Below are positions 38,205-46,617 of a stretch of 64,000 bases of DNA, piece after piece. Origin of the DNA: CAWGLW01 sp963823525 (GTDB lineage Bacteria > Pseudomonadota > Gammaproteobacteria > Steroidobacterales > Steroidobacteraceae). The position numbers and the translations under genes are program-made. The first letter of the stretch is position 1; each line of letters opens with the position of its first letter. Under the pieces are notes generated by a model that saw only the letters and a program-made list of their open reading frames with translations, was not told where the DNA came from and did no database searches. The stretch covers positions 1,302,001 through 1,366,000 of the forward strand of contig CAWGLW010000006.1 in NCBI GenBank assembly GCA_963823525.1, in the 5' to 3' direction.

Positions 38205-39857
38205 TCATCCGGCCGGTTCAAGGTGAACGTCCTTGCTGTACTGGACGTTCATGACGTTGCCGGACCAGCCCCGGACATAGGGCTTGACCAGGTGCTTGTT
38301 GACGTAGAAGTAGAGTGGCAACACGGGATGATCCGCGAGCATGAGCCGCTCGGCTTCCTCGAGCAGGGCCCGACGTCGGGCGACGTCGGCCTGCTGCGTC
38401 GCGGCCGCCAGCAAGCGGTCGTATTCCGGGTTGGCGTAACCGGTCAGATTGATGCCGAAGTCGCTCTGCAGCAATTGCGCGAACGTGAACGCATCGTTGA
38501 AATCGCCGATCCAGCTGGAACGGAAGACCTGCGTCTCGTCACGTGCCTGGATGCTTTGCAGCAAGGCGCGAAACTCTTCGGCATAGAGCGTGGTTTCCAC
38601 GCCCAGTGATTCTTTCCACATCGCGGCCACGGCCACGGCCAGTCGATTGTGGACTTCCCCGGAGTTGTAGCGAATCTCGACATGCAGCGGCGCCGCATCC
38701 GAATACCCCGCATCCCGATACAGCGCCCGCGCCTCGCGGACTCGGTCCTCATAGGGCAGCTCGGCGTAATCGAAGGACTGCGAGCTGTAATTCGCGACAC
38801 CGCGCGGCACCCAGCCGTAGGCCGGGGTCTCGCCAACCCCGGTCACTGAGCGGGTCAGGCGCTCGCGATCGATGACCATCGACAGCGCGCGACGCAGGCC
38901 GGGATTGTCCTTGAAAGGGGGCCGGCTCAGGTTGAACCCGTAGTAGTAGACGCTCAGCTGTGGCGAGACCTGCAGCTCGGCTCCAAGGTGTTCCTTGATC
39001 CAGGAGAACTGCGGCGGCGGTACGACATAGCTGACGTCGAGTTGTCCGGCCCGATACTGACGAAACTCCGTCGCCGCATCGGCCTGGTGGACGTAATACA
39101 CCCGCTCAAGCGCAGTCTGCGCTGCGTTCCAGTAATGTTCATTGCGGCGTGCGACGATGTGCGAACCGACAACCCAGTCTTCCAGCACAAAGGCACCGTT
39201 TGAGACCAGGCGGCCTGGCCGCGCGTACTCCAGGCCATGGCGCTCCAGGGTCGGGCCATGCACCGGGAACGTGCTCGGATGCGTGAACAGCCCAAGTACA
39301 TAAGGTGCTGGATGCTCGAGCCGGACTACGATCGTGCGCTCATCCGGTGCGGACACGCCCAGTTCACTGCTCGCGGCCTTGCCACGCGTGATTGCCGCTG
39401 CGCCAAGTACCGGCTCGAAAATCTGTGCGTATTGCGAGGCCGTCGCCGGGTCGACCAATCGACGCATGCCGGCGACGAAATCAGCGCCCGTCAGCGCGTC
39501 ACCGTTGGACCAGCGCAAGCCCGGCCGCAATCGGAAACGGTACTCGAGCCCATCGGGCGAGATCGTCCAGGACTCGGCGGCCGCCGGCACGGGTGCACCG
39601 TCGGGGCCGACGGCCGTCAGGCCCTCGAACAGGTCGCGCAGTGCATTGAGGGCTGAGTCGGTCCGTGCCCGCTGCGGATCCAGTGTGTCCGGTTCGGGGC
39701 CGTTGCCTCGCCTAAGGGTCGTCAGGTCGGGTACGTCGCTCGCCTTCTGCACCGCTTCAGAGTCTGTACCGCCACCGCAAGCGCTCAGAAGCAGGACGCC
39801 GAGCATCAGTCCGGCCAGACCACGGGATCTGCCGCCGGCTGAAAGGCGGCGCAGCAT
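38205..39857 (-). CDS. Family 5 extracellular solute-binding lipoprotein (OppA-like)
   Basis: About 550 residues from ATG 39857, five bases after the mnmG stop; earlier in-frame starts (39872, 39893) overlap mnmG. A lipoprotein signal peptide ends in LLLSACGGG, so the cysteine should be acylated. SBP_bac_5 motifs include PDTLDPQRARTDSALNALRDLFEGL, AESWTISPDGLEYRFRLRPGLRWSNGD and DNPGLRRALSMVIDRERL. The family binds oligopeptides for ABC import. No permease or ATPase gene is adjacent, so it is an orphan binding protein. Tight linkage suggests read-through from mnmG. Confidence 0.88.
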   Translation of the reverse strand: MLRRLSAGGRSRGLAGLMLGVLLLSACGGGTDSEAVQKASDVPDLTTLRRGNGPEPDTLDPQRARTDSALNALRDLFEGLTAVGPDGAPVPAAAESWTISPDGLEYRFRLRPGLRWSNGDALTGADFVAGMRRLVDPATASQYAQIFEPVLGAAAITRGKAASSELGVSAPDERTIVVRLEHPAPYVLGLFTHPSTFPVHGPTLERHGLEYARPGRLVSNGAFVLEDWVVGSHIVARRNEHYWNAAQTALERVYYVHQADAATEFRQYRAGQLDVSYVVPPPQFSWIKEHLGAELQVSPQLSVYYYGFNLSRPPFKDNPGLRRALSMVIDRERLTRSVTGVGETPAYGWVPRGVANYSSQSFDYAELPYEDRVREARALYRDAGYSDAAPLHVEIRYNSGEVHNRLAVAVAAMWKESLGVETTLYAEEFRALLQSIQARDETQVFRSSWIGDFNDAFTFAQLLQSDFGINLTGYANPEYDRLLAAATQQADVARRRALLEEAERLMLADHPVLPLYFYVNKHLVKPYVRGWSGNVMNVQYSKDVHLEPAG

Positions 39858-39861
39858 AGGC

Positions 39862-41799
39862 TCAGGCACCATGCGCGAGCCGCTGCGGATCATTCACCGC
39901 GCTCATCTCCCGGCGCTTGAGGTGGATCAGAAGCAACGATACCGCCGCCGGGGTTAAACCCGGTATGCGGCTGGCCTGGCCAATCGTTGCGGGTCGATGC
40001 TCCTGCAGTCGCTGTCGAACTTCGTTCGACAGGCCGCCGACTTGTGAATAGTCGAGATCGGCCGGCAGGGCGGTCAGCTCGTTTCGTCGTTGCCGCTCGA
40101 TCTCCTCGTGCTGGCGCTCAATATATCCCCTGTATTTGGCCTGCACACTGACCTGCAGGGGCACCTGTACCGACAGACGCTCATCGTCCTGCCAGTCGGG
40201 CCGCTCGTAACCCAGTGCGCTTCTCAGCTCACCGTGGTCGACGGCCGGCCGGGACAACAAGTCAAATGCAGATTGTTCTTTCGACAAAGGCGCCCCGAGC
40301 ACGGCTTCGAGCGGTTCAGCCGCCGGTGTACCCGGCCGCAGACGCGTCGTTCGCAAGCGGGCGATTTCCTCGCCAACCGCCCGTCGCTTCGCCTCGAAGA
40401 GCGACCAGCGTTCCTCGCCAACCAGCCCGAGCCGGCGACCGACCGGCGTCAGGCGCAGGTCGGCATTGTCTTCGCGGAGGCTGAGCCGGTATTCCGCTCG
40501 ACTGGTAAACATGCGGTAAGGCTCCGGTGCGCCCTGGGTGATCAGGTCGTCGATCAGTACGCCGATGTAGGCATCGCTGCGCCGCGGCCACCACGCTTCG
40601 TTGCCCTGCACCGCAAGCCCGGCATTGATGCCGGCGATCAGTCCCTGTGCCGCCGCTTCTTCGTAGCCGGTCGTACCGTTGATCTGACCGGCGAAATACA
40701 GCCCGCCGATGAACCGGGTCTGAAGAGTCGGCTGCAGGTCGCGCGGATCAAAAAAATCGTACTCGATAGCGTACCCCGGTCGCGTAAGATGCGCCCGCTC
40801 GAATCCGCGGATGGTCCTGACAAACGCCTGCTGCACATCGAACGGCAGGCTCGTGGAAATGCCGTTCGGGTAGACCTCGTGGGTATCGAGACCCTCCGGT
40901 TCGATGAAGACCTGGTGGGAGGGCTTGTCCGCAAACCGGGTCACCTTGTCCTCGACCGAAGGGCAGTAGCGCGGTCCGACGCCATCGATGATTCCCGTGA
41001 ACATGGGCGAGCGATCGGCGGCGGCGCGAATGATCTCGTGCGTCTTTTCGGTGGTAGCCGTAATCCAGCAGTTCACCTGCCGAGGATGCTCGCTGCGAAG
41101 ACCGAGGCAGGAGAACACCGGCGCCGGCTCGTCACCGGGCTGCTCCTGCAGTCCCGAATAATCGATCGAGCGCCCGTCGATACGTGGCGGCGTACCCGTC
41201 TTGAGCCGCCCCACCCGCAGCGGCAATTCCCGCAGACGCTCGGCAAGACGCAGTGAAGGCGGATCGCCCGCACGCCCACCGGCCTGCTGCTGGAGTCCGA
41301 CGTGAATGCGGCCGCCGAGAAATGTACCGACCGTCAGAACGACCGCCGCGGCCGTGAACTCGACGCCACTGGCCGTCACCACGCCCGTGACCCGCCCGGC
41401 CTCGATGGTCAGGTCAGCCACCTCCTGCTGGAACAGGTTAAGCCCGGGCTGGTTTTCCAGCAGGCGGCGAATCTCCCGCCGATACAGCACGCGGTCGGCC
41501 TGCGCGCGCGTTGCGCGCACGGCAGGGCCCTTGCTCGCGTTCAGCGTGCGGAAATGGATACCGGCGCGATCGGCCGCACGGGCCATCGCGCCGCCGAGCG
41601 CATCAATTTCCTTTACGAGATGGCCCTTGCCAATCCCGCCAATTGCAGGATTGCAGCTCATCTGGCCCAGGGTTTCGATGCTCTGAGTAATCAGCAGCGT
41701 GCGCACGCCCATCCGCGCCGCTGCCAGCGCGGCCTCGGTACCGGCATGACCGCCACCGATTACAATGACATCAAAGTGTTCTGCAAATCGCATCGTCAA
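39862..41799 (-). CDS. mnmG: tRNA uridine-5-carboxymethylaminomethyl modification enzyme MnmG (GidA)
   Basis: 645 residues. FAD-binding DVIVIGGGHAGTEAALAAARMG, CNPAIGGIGKGHLVKEIDALGG, and RGDNRCxx-region GPRYCPSVEDKVTRFADKPSHQVFIEPEG are typical. The C-terminal helical domain (RAEYRLSLREDNADLRLTPVGRRLGL) binds MnmE. With MnmE it modifies U34 of certain tRNAs. Standard length is about 630. It lies near the origin, as in E. coli, but is separated here from rsmG by about 11.5 kb. Confidence 0.97.
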   Translation of the reverse strand: MTMRFAEHFDVIVIGGGHAGTEAALAAARMGVRTLLITQSIETLGQMSCNPAIGGIGKGHLVKEIDALGGAMARAADRAGIHFRTLNASKGPAVRATRAQADRVLYRREIRRLLENQPGLNLFQQEVADLTIEAGRVTGVVTASGVEFTAAAVVLTVGTFLGGRIHVGLQQQAGGRAGDPPSLRLAERLRELPLRVGRLKTGTPPRIDGRSIDYSGLQEQPGDEPAPVFSCLGLRSEHPRQVNCWITATTEKTHEIIRAAADRSPMFTGIIDGVGPRYCPSVEDKVTRFADKPSHQVFIEPEGLDTHEVYPNGISTSLPFDVQQAFVRTIRGFERAHLTRPGYAIEYDFFDPRDLQPTLQTRFIGGLYFAGQINGTTGYEEAAAQGLIAGINAGLAVQGNEAWWPRRSDAYIGVLIDDLITQGAPEPYRMFTSRAEYRLSLREDNADLRLTPVGRRLGLVGEERWSLFEAKRRAVGEEIARLRTTRLRPGTPAAEPLEAVLGAPLSKEQSAFDLLSRPAVDHGELRSALGYERPDWQDDERLSVQVPLQVSVQAKYRGYIERQHEEIERQRRNELTALPADLDYSQVGGLSNEVRQRLQEHRPATIGQASRIPGLTPAAVSLLLIHLKRREMSAVNDPQRLAHGA

Positions 41800-41887
41800 T
41801 CCCCTTGGGACCGCGCATTGTACGACTGCCGCTCGCGGCTCGCCTCTGCCGTGGGTCTCACCTGCGGATAAGCGGCCCGGACAAGCC

Positions 41888-42238
41888 TCAGTGCCTTTGC
41901 AGTTTCTCGAAAGCGGGCAGGCGAAGGCTGACGAATCGCCGTGCCTGCCGCTCGTAGCGATTCTGCCAGTAGCCCCGGGCCAGCGATTCCACCAGGTAGG
42001 TCCGTATGCTCAGCCGGCCTCGGTTCCACTGGCGCAGCACGTGGTAGTACTCGTGCAGAAGCAGCTCCGGGTCGGCAAAAAACTCATCGAGCGAGCCACG
42101 AAGAAAAATGCGGTTGCGCCGCGTCGTCGCGCGCGCACGCCAGTGCAGGCGGCAATACCAGGAATGCTCAACAAGCCGCACCTCGTCGACCCGCTCGCCG
42201 AACAGCAACTCCAGCGACGAACGTAATCGCTCCGACAT
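41888..42238 (-). CDS. Small HExxH putative metallopeptidase (DUF4157-like)
   Basis: About 116 residues from ATG 42238 (a GTG at 42268 would add ten). The key feature is LLLHEYYHVLRQW, an HExxH zinc-protease helix, after RNRIFLRGSLDEFFADPE. The layout is like the short DUF4157 (eCIS-core) fold, where ATT..N.I.......P.LL.HE..HV.Q is characteristic. A basic C-terminus (YWQNRYERQARRFVSLRLP) follows. No signal peptide or membrane helix is seen. Its position between mnmG and mnmE and same-strand orientation suggest a conserved housekeeping neighbour of unknown role. Confidence 0.6.
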   Translation of the reverse strand: MSERLRSSLELLFGERVDEVRLVEHSWYCRLHWRARATTRRNRIFLRGSLDEFFADPELLLHEYYHVLRQWNRGRLSIRTYLVESLARGYWQNRYERQARRFVSLRLPAFEKLQRH

Positions 42239-42268
42239 GTGATCGCCGGTACGCAGCGCCCTGCTCAC

Positions 42269-42587
42269 GATACCCGGAGCCCGTCATGGAAAGGGCCGCG
42301 GCGGGCGCAATTCATCGATGCACGGTCGCAGGCCTGATTCGATCCTCGTCGCCCGTCGAAGATGCTATCCGTGGCGAATCGGTTGAACCCCGGCCGACGG
42401 CGAGTATCGTCAGTGATCACATGAAAGCCGTCGGCTTTTTCGGACATGGGAACGAATGGTCGCCCGGCGTGCCGGCGATGACAACATACATTGATGACTG
42501 ACAGAGGCGCTCTTCGGGACCATGTTCCTGCTCGCCTGCGTCGGTAGCACGAGTCAAACCGGGGCCCGCAAGCCAGCGGCAGGCCCG
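42269..42587. other. Non-coding gap between the HExxH gene and mnmE
   Basis: About 320 bases. Frames here are antisense-like or arginine-rich and match nothing. A short hairpin, AAAGCC-GTC-GGCTTT (42424-42438), could act as a weak terminator after mnmE, but no long T tract follows in the leftward direction. Confidence 0.4.
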
Positions 42588-43931
42588 CTACTTGCCTATA
42601 CAGAAAGAAGCAAAGATCTGGCCCAGCAATTCGTCGCTGCTGACCTGTCCGGTGATCGCGCCAAGCTCGCGTTGCGCGTCGCTCAGCTCCTGCGCCACCA
42701 GTTCGCCGGCATTCTGCCCGGCGTGCAGACGCAAGGCCTCTTCGGCGTGGGCGCGCGCGCGGCGCAAAGCGTCGAGGTGCCGGGATCGCGCCGAGAGATC
42801 CCCGCCGCCGGTGGGATGAAAGCCGGCGCATTTCTTGAGGTGAGCGCGGAAGAGGTCCAGACCTGCCCCGGTCGCGGTACTCGCGAACACGCGCGGCGTC
42901 GGGCCGGGTTCGACACGGGGCTGATCCCGTGTCAGGTCGATCTTGTTGCAGAGGATCGTGCGCGGCGTGTCGCCTGGCAGCGCTGCCATGTCATTCGCGA
43001 CGGAGGCCATCGCCTCCGGATCACCGGCATCGACGACAAACACCAGGCGATCAGCGCGCTCGATCTCGCGCTGCGCACGACGAACGCCCTCGATTTCGAT
43101 TTCATCCTCGGTCTCTCGCAAACCAGCCGTATCGAGCACGTGGACAGGCAGTCCGTCGATCTCGATGCGCTCGCGAAGCACGTCTCGGGTCGTACCGGGT
43201 CTCGCCGTCACGATCGCGGCGTCATATCCGGCGAGTCGGTTCAACAGACTGGACTTGCCCGCGTTCGGTCGCCCGGCGATGACCAGCGTCAGTCCATCGC
43301 GCAGCAAAGTGCCCTGTTCAGCGGTGTCGGCAAGGGCGTCAAACTGCCGGCGCAGCGCTTCCATGCGTTGCTGCAGGGCGGGCGCCGCAAGAAAATCGAC
43401 CTCTTCCTCAGGGAAGTCGATCGCCGCCTCGACCCACATTCTCAGATCCATGACCTGCTGACCAAGGGCGCGTACCCGGTCGGAAAAGTCTCCGCGCAGC
43501 GATCGCGCTGCGGCTCGCGCCGCCTGCGCGGATCCGCTGTCTATCAGATCGATAATGGCCTCGGCCTGTGCGAGGTCGAGCTTTCCGTTCAGGAACGCGC
43601 GCTGCGTAAATTCGCCGGGTCCGGCCAGGCGGGCACCAAGTGCGAGAACCCGGCCCAGAATGAGGTTGAGCACGACCGGGCCACCGTGCGCATGCAGTTC
43701 GAGCACGTCCTCACCGGTGAACGACCGGGGTCCGGGAAAGAAGAGCGCCAATCCCGCATCGAGCGGCGCGCCATCTTCGTCGAGGAAGCTGTGCACTTCC
43801 GCGAATCGCGGCCTCGGAACGCCGCCGACGACGGCCTGTGCAATCGCCCGGCAGCCGCCACCGGAGACGCGCACGATCCCGACTCCCCCGCGGCCCGGAG
43901 CCGTTGCAATCGCCGCAATGGTCTCAGACAT
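42588..43931 (-). CDS. mnmE: tRNA modification GTPase MnmE (TrmE)
   Basis: About 447 residues from ATG 43931, where the product begins MSETIAAIATAPGRGGVGIVR, the conserved N-terminus; upstream extension to 43985 is unlikely. It has the tetrahydrofolate-binding N-domain, helical domain, and inserted G domain (AGRPNAGKSSLLNRLAG, ARPGTTRD, DTAGLRETEDEIE, NKIDL). It ends in the catalytic FCIGK motif. It works with MnmG on wobble uridine. It lies 25 bases after yidC. Confidence 0.97.
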   Translation of the reverse strand: MSETIAAIATAPGRGGVGIVRVSGGGCRAIAQAVVGGVPRPRFAEVHSFLDEDGAPLDAGLALFFPGPRSFTGEDVLELHAHGGPVVLNLILGRVLALGARLAGPGEFTQRAFLNGKLDLAQAEAIIDLIDSGSAQAARAAARSLRGDFSDRVRALGQQVMDLRMWVEAAIDFPEEEVDFLAAPALQQRMEALRRQFDALADTAEQGTLLRDGLTLVIAGRPNAGKSSLLNRLAGYDAAIVTARPGTTRDVLRERIEIDGLPVHVLDTAGLRETEDEIEIEGVRRAQREIERADRLVFVVDAGDPEAMASVANDMAALPGDTPRTILCNKIDLTRDQPRVEPGPTPRVFASTATGAGLDLFRAHLKKCAGFHPTGGGDLSARSRHLDALRRARAHAEEALRLHAGQNAGELVAQELSDAQRELGAITGQVSSDELLGQIFASFCIGK

Positions 43932-43956
43932 CGTCGCGGTTGAACGGCGCGTTGAC

Positions 43957-45645
43957 TCAGCGGCTCTTGGCTTCGCGCTCGACAACGCGATTGATGTTCC
44001 ACTGCTGTGCCATCGACAACAGTGTATTGGTCAACCAGTAGAGAACGAGCCCGGCTGGAAACCACGCCATCATCACTGTCATCATGACCGGCATGAAGGC
44101 AAAGATCTTGGCCTGCATCGGATCCGGGGGCGCCGGGTTGAGCTTGAACTGTCCGAACATCGCGGCGCCCATCGCAATCGGCAGAATGAAGTAGGGATCG
44201 CGCGAAGAGAGGTCCTGGATCCACAGAATCCAGGGCGCCTGGCGCATTTCCACGCTTTCAAGCAGCACCCAGTAAAAGGCCAGGAACACCGGTATCTGGA
44301 CCAGTATCGGCAGACAACCGGCCACCGGGTTGATCTTCTCGCGCTTGTAGATCTCCATCATCTGCTTGGCGAGTTGCTCGCGATCGTCTTTGTATCGCTC
44401 CTGGATGCTCTTGATGCGCGGTGCAATCGTGCGCATCTTGGCCATCGACCGGCCACTGGTCTCGGTGAGCTTATAGAACAGCAGCTTGAGCAGGATCGTC
44501 ACGATGATGATTGCCCAGCCCCAGTTGCCGACAAAGCTGTGCACTTTCTGGAGCAGCCAGAACAAGGGCTGCGAGAGGATCGTCAGCTTGCCATAGTCAG
44601 CGGTCAGCTCCAGCTTCGGGCCTACGTCTCGCAGTTGCTTCTGCAGTTTGGGCCCGATGAACAAGGTCTCAGTGAACTGCCCTTCGCCGCCGGCAGGCAC
44701 GGTCTTCAGCGGACCGCGATAACTGATCAGCGAGTGATCGGCTTCCAGGCCGAGCGTGTAGTCGTACACCTCGTCGCCCGGCGGCACTGCCGCGGTGACA
44801 AAATGATGCTGCAACTCAGCCATCCAGCCACCGCTGAAGGTCTTCGCCAGGGCAGTATCGTCCTCGTCATTGACGTCAAGCTTGCTGTACTTGGCGCCGT
44901 CGTAAATCGCTGGGCCTCGGTAAGCGTAGGTCTCGACATTGAACATCGAGCGCTTCTGCTGGTAAACGTGCCGCGCAAACTGCAGGTAAGAGGCGGCCGT
45001 CCAGGCCTCACTCGAACGGTTACGCACGTCATAGTGCACTTCGACTGCGTAGCTGCCTGGCCTGAATACGTAGGTTTTGACGACCGAAACGCCGTTGCCA
45101 TCGGTCCACGAAAGCGGCACAAGCAACTCGCTGGCTCCGCTCGGCAAGCGGTATTCATCGGCCTGTGCAGTCAGCATCGCGAGGTGAGTCGGCTCTTCAC
45201 GTCCATCGGCTGCACGCAGCCCGCTGCGCGCGACGTTGTAACGCGCCTCACCGGTATCGAGCAATCGAACCGGCGGACTCCCGGGCTTCTTGTCCTGCGG
45301 ATACTTGAGCAGATCGGCCCGAACCAGGTTACCGCCCTGCAGGCTGATGTCCAGGTCGAGCACGTCGGTCACTACGTGGATGCTCGGCTGACCGGCAGCC
45401 ATCTCGCCGCCGGTCGTGCCGGTCTCGTTAGCCGTGCCGCCGGACGCTGAGGGTAACTCTGGCAAACTGCGCCCTGCTGAGCCCGGCTCACCAGGCGCGT
45501 CTGCTGAACCATCCGGCGCCGTGTTGGAAGTCTGATCCACCGCCGCCGTCGCCGGCTTGTCACCGTAGTCCTGTGTCCACTGGATGACGTTCATCCAGAC
45601 CATCATCGCGAGGGCGATCCAGAGGTAGATCCTTGGGTTATCCAT
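43957..45645 (-). CDS. yidC: Membrane protein insertase YidC
   Basis: About 562 residues from ATG 45645, where the classic N-terminal helix starts (MDNPRIYLWIALAMMVWMNVIQW). A large periplasmic beta-sandwich domain (about residues 60-350) is followed by the core helices (GNWGWAIIIVTILLKLLFYKLTETSGRSMAKMR, PVAGCLPILVQIPVFLAFYWVL). The conserved arginine of the hydrophilic groove lies in KLTETSGRSMAKMR. It inserts and folds inner-membrane proteins with or without Sec. The start overlaps the yidD 3' end by eight bases. Confidence 0.97.
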   Translation of the reverse strand: MDNPRIYLWIALAMMVWMNVIQWTQDYGDKPATAAVDQTSNTAPDGSADAPGEPGSAGRSLPELPSASGGTANETGTTGGEMAAGQPSIHVVTDVLDLDISLQGGNLVRADLLKYPQDKKPGSPPVRLLDTGEARYNVARSGLRAADGREEPTHLAMLTAQADEYRLPSGASELLVPLSWTDGNGVSVVKTYVFRPGSYAVEVHYDVRNRSSEAWTAASYLQFARHVYQQKRSMFNVETYAYRGPAIYDGAKYSKLDVNDEDDTALAKTFSGGWMAELQHHFVTAAVPPGDEVYDYTLGLEADHSLISYRGPLKTVPAGGEGQFTETLFIGPKLQKQLRDVGPKLELTADYGKLTILSQPLFWLLQKVHSFVGNWGWAIIIVTILLKLLFYKLTETSGRSMAKMRTIAPRIKSIQERYKDDREQLAKQMMEIYKREKINPVAGCLPILVQIPVFLAFYWVLLESVEMRQAPWILWIQDLSSRDPYFILPIAMGAAMFGQFKLNPAPPDPMQAKIFAFMPVMMTVMMAWFPAGLVLYWLTNTLLSMAQQWNINRVVEREAKSR

Positions 45646-45886
45646 GTGTCGGTCGCTTGAATAGGGTGGGCGGCTCGCTCGGAACCGGTTCGTAACCGCC
45701 GGGATGCCAGGGATGGCAGCGAGCAATGCGCCGAAGTGCCAGCCAGGAACCAGCCAACGCACCATGGCGTTCAATCGACTCCTGAGCGTAACAGGAACAG
45801 CTCGGGTAGAACCGGCAGTTCGAGCCCAGCAGCGGGCTCACGAACCGACGATAACCCTGGATCGCGCGGCTGAGGATCATGCGCAT
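45638..45886 (-). CDS. yidD: Membrane protein insertion efficiency factor YidD
   Basis: 82 residues with the family signature CRFYPSCSCYAQESIERHG and PWHPGGYEPVP. It starts with an amphipathic helix (MRMILSRAIQGYRRFVSPLLG). It assists YidC-dependent insertion. It overlaps rnpA by ten bases at its start and yidC by eight at its end, consistent with a translationally coupled operon. Confidence 0.95.
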   Translation of the reverse strand: MRMILSRAIQGYRRFVSPLLGSNCRFYPSCSCYAQESIERHGALAGSWLALRRIARCHPWHPGGYEPVPSEPPTLFKRPTHG

Positions 45887-46263
45887 GAGCAGCGTACCCT
45901 GTGCCAGTGCCCGGCCAGGCTGAACGCTATTTCAGCGCTGGTAGCCTTACCTGCCGCCGGGCGTGCGTTCACGACCAGATCCACGGCCGGAAGCTCGGTG
46001 TAAGTTTTTCGGAAATATTCGCGAACACGACGCTTCACCCGGTTGCGCTTCACGGCGTTGCCAATTGTCTTGACGCCAACGGCCAGCCCGAGTCTCGGGT
46101 TGGCCGCATCATTGGGCATGGCAATGACCCTGAACAAAGCGTCTGACGACCGTGCGCCCTGTCGATGGACGACGTCGAACTGTGGCTTCTTCGTGAGGCG
46201 GCGTTCTCTCGGCAGCCCGTTGGCAGGGGGCGCTTTGGCTGGAACTGGCCGCTGAGTGTTCAG
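45877..46263 (-). CDS. rnpA: Ribonuclease P protein component, apparently with a CTG start
   Basis: The frame encodes the full RnpA fold: GLPRERRLTKKPQFDVVHRQ, FRVIAMPND, and the RNR signature NAVKRNRVKRRVREYF. It is open from a TAA at 46285 but contains no ATG, GTG or TTG before a TTG at 46137, which lies inside the conserved first third. I place the start at the CTG at 46263, which overlaps the rpmH stop (CTGA), giving about 128 residues. A CTG at 46215 is the alternative. The protein binds the RNase P RNA that matures tRNA 5' ends. Confidence 0.85.
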   Translation of the reverse strand: MNTQRPVPAKAPPANGLPRERRLTKKPQFDVVHRQGARSSDALFRVIAMPNDAANPRLGLAVGVKTIGNAVKRNRVKRRVREYFRKTYTELPAVDLVVNARPAAGKATSAEIAFSLAGHWHRVRCSCA

Positions 46264-46394
46264 GCGGACAGGCGCTTGCGGCCTTTAGCGCGTCGAGCCT
46301 GCAGGATAGCCCGTCCGCTCTTGGTCGCCATGCGCGCACGGAAGCCATGTGTCCTCTTGCGATGGAGGTTGCTCGGTTGAAATGTGCGCTTCAT
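46260..46394 (-). CDS. rpmH: Ribosomal protein L34
   Basis: 44 residues, MKRTFQPSNLHRKRTHGFRA through GRKRLSA, an essentially invariant L34. GGAG lies six bases before the ATG at 46394. First gene of the rpmH-rnpA-yidD-yidC-mnmE run, and divergent from dnaA. The small size and strong basic character are normal. Confidence 0.98.
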   Translation of the reverse strand: MKRTFQPSNLHRKRTHGFRARMATKSGRAILQARRAKGRKRLSA

Positions 46395-46527
46395 TGTCGG
46401 CTCCGTTTCTGCCGTAAATCAGGCCAGAAACGAGGTCGTTTCCTGGCGGGAAAATGGGCGCGAAAGGATACGCAGCCGGAAGCCCAGCGTCAACCGGCCG
46501 CCGACTCGGAATCCCACGACATCAGAG

Positions 46528-46536
46528 ATATCCACA
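46528..46536. promoter_or_regulatory. DnaA-box-like nonamer upstream of dnaA
   Basis: ATATCCACA matches the TTATCCACA consensus at eight of nine bases. It sits midway in the 223-base divergent rpmH-dnaA spacer, about 80 bases before the dnaA start, a position typical for DnaA autoregulation. A single site only. Confidence 0.5.
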
Positions 46537-46617
46537 GGCACGCCACCGGTATACACTTTTGGGCCCTTTCGTGTTCCAGAAAAAGTGGCATCAAGCCCCA
46601 TTCATGGCCTGTCGTTA

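Noticed and set aside
42265..42831. Minus-strand frame extending across the mnmE 3' end
   Set aside because: It overlaps the well-supported mnmE C-terminus in another frame and is arginine-rich throughout.
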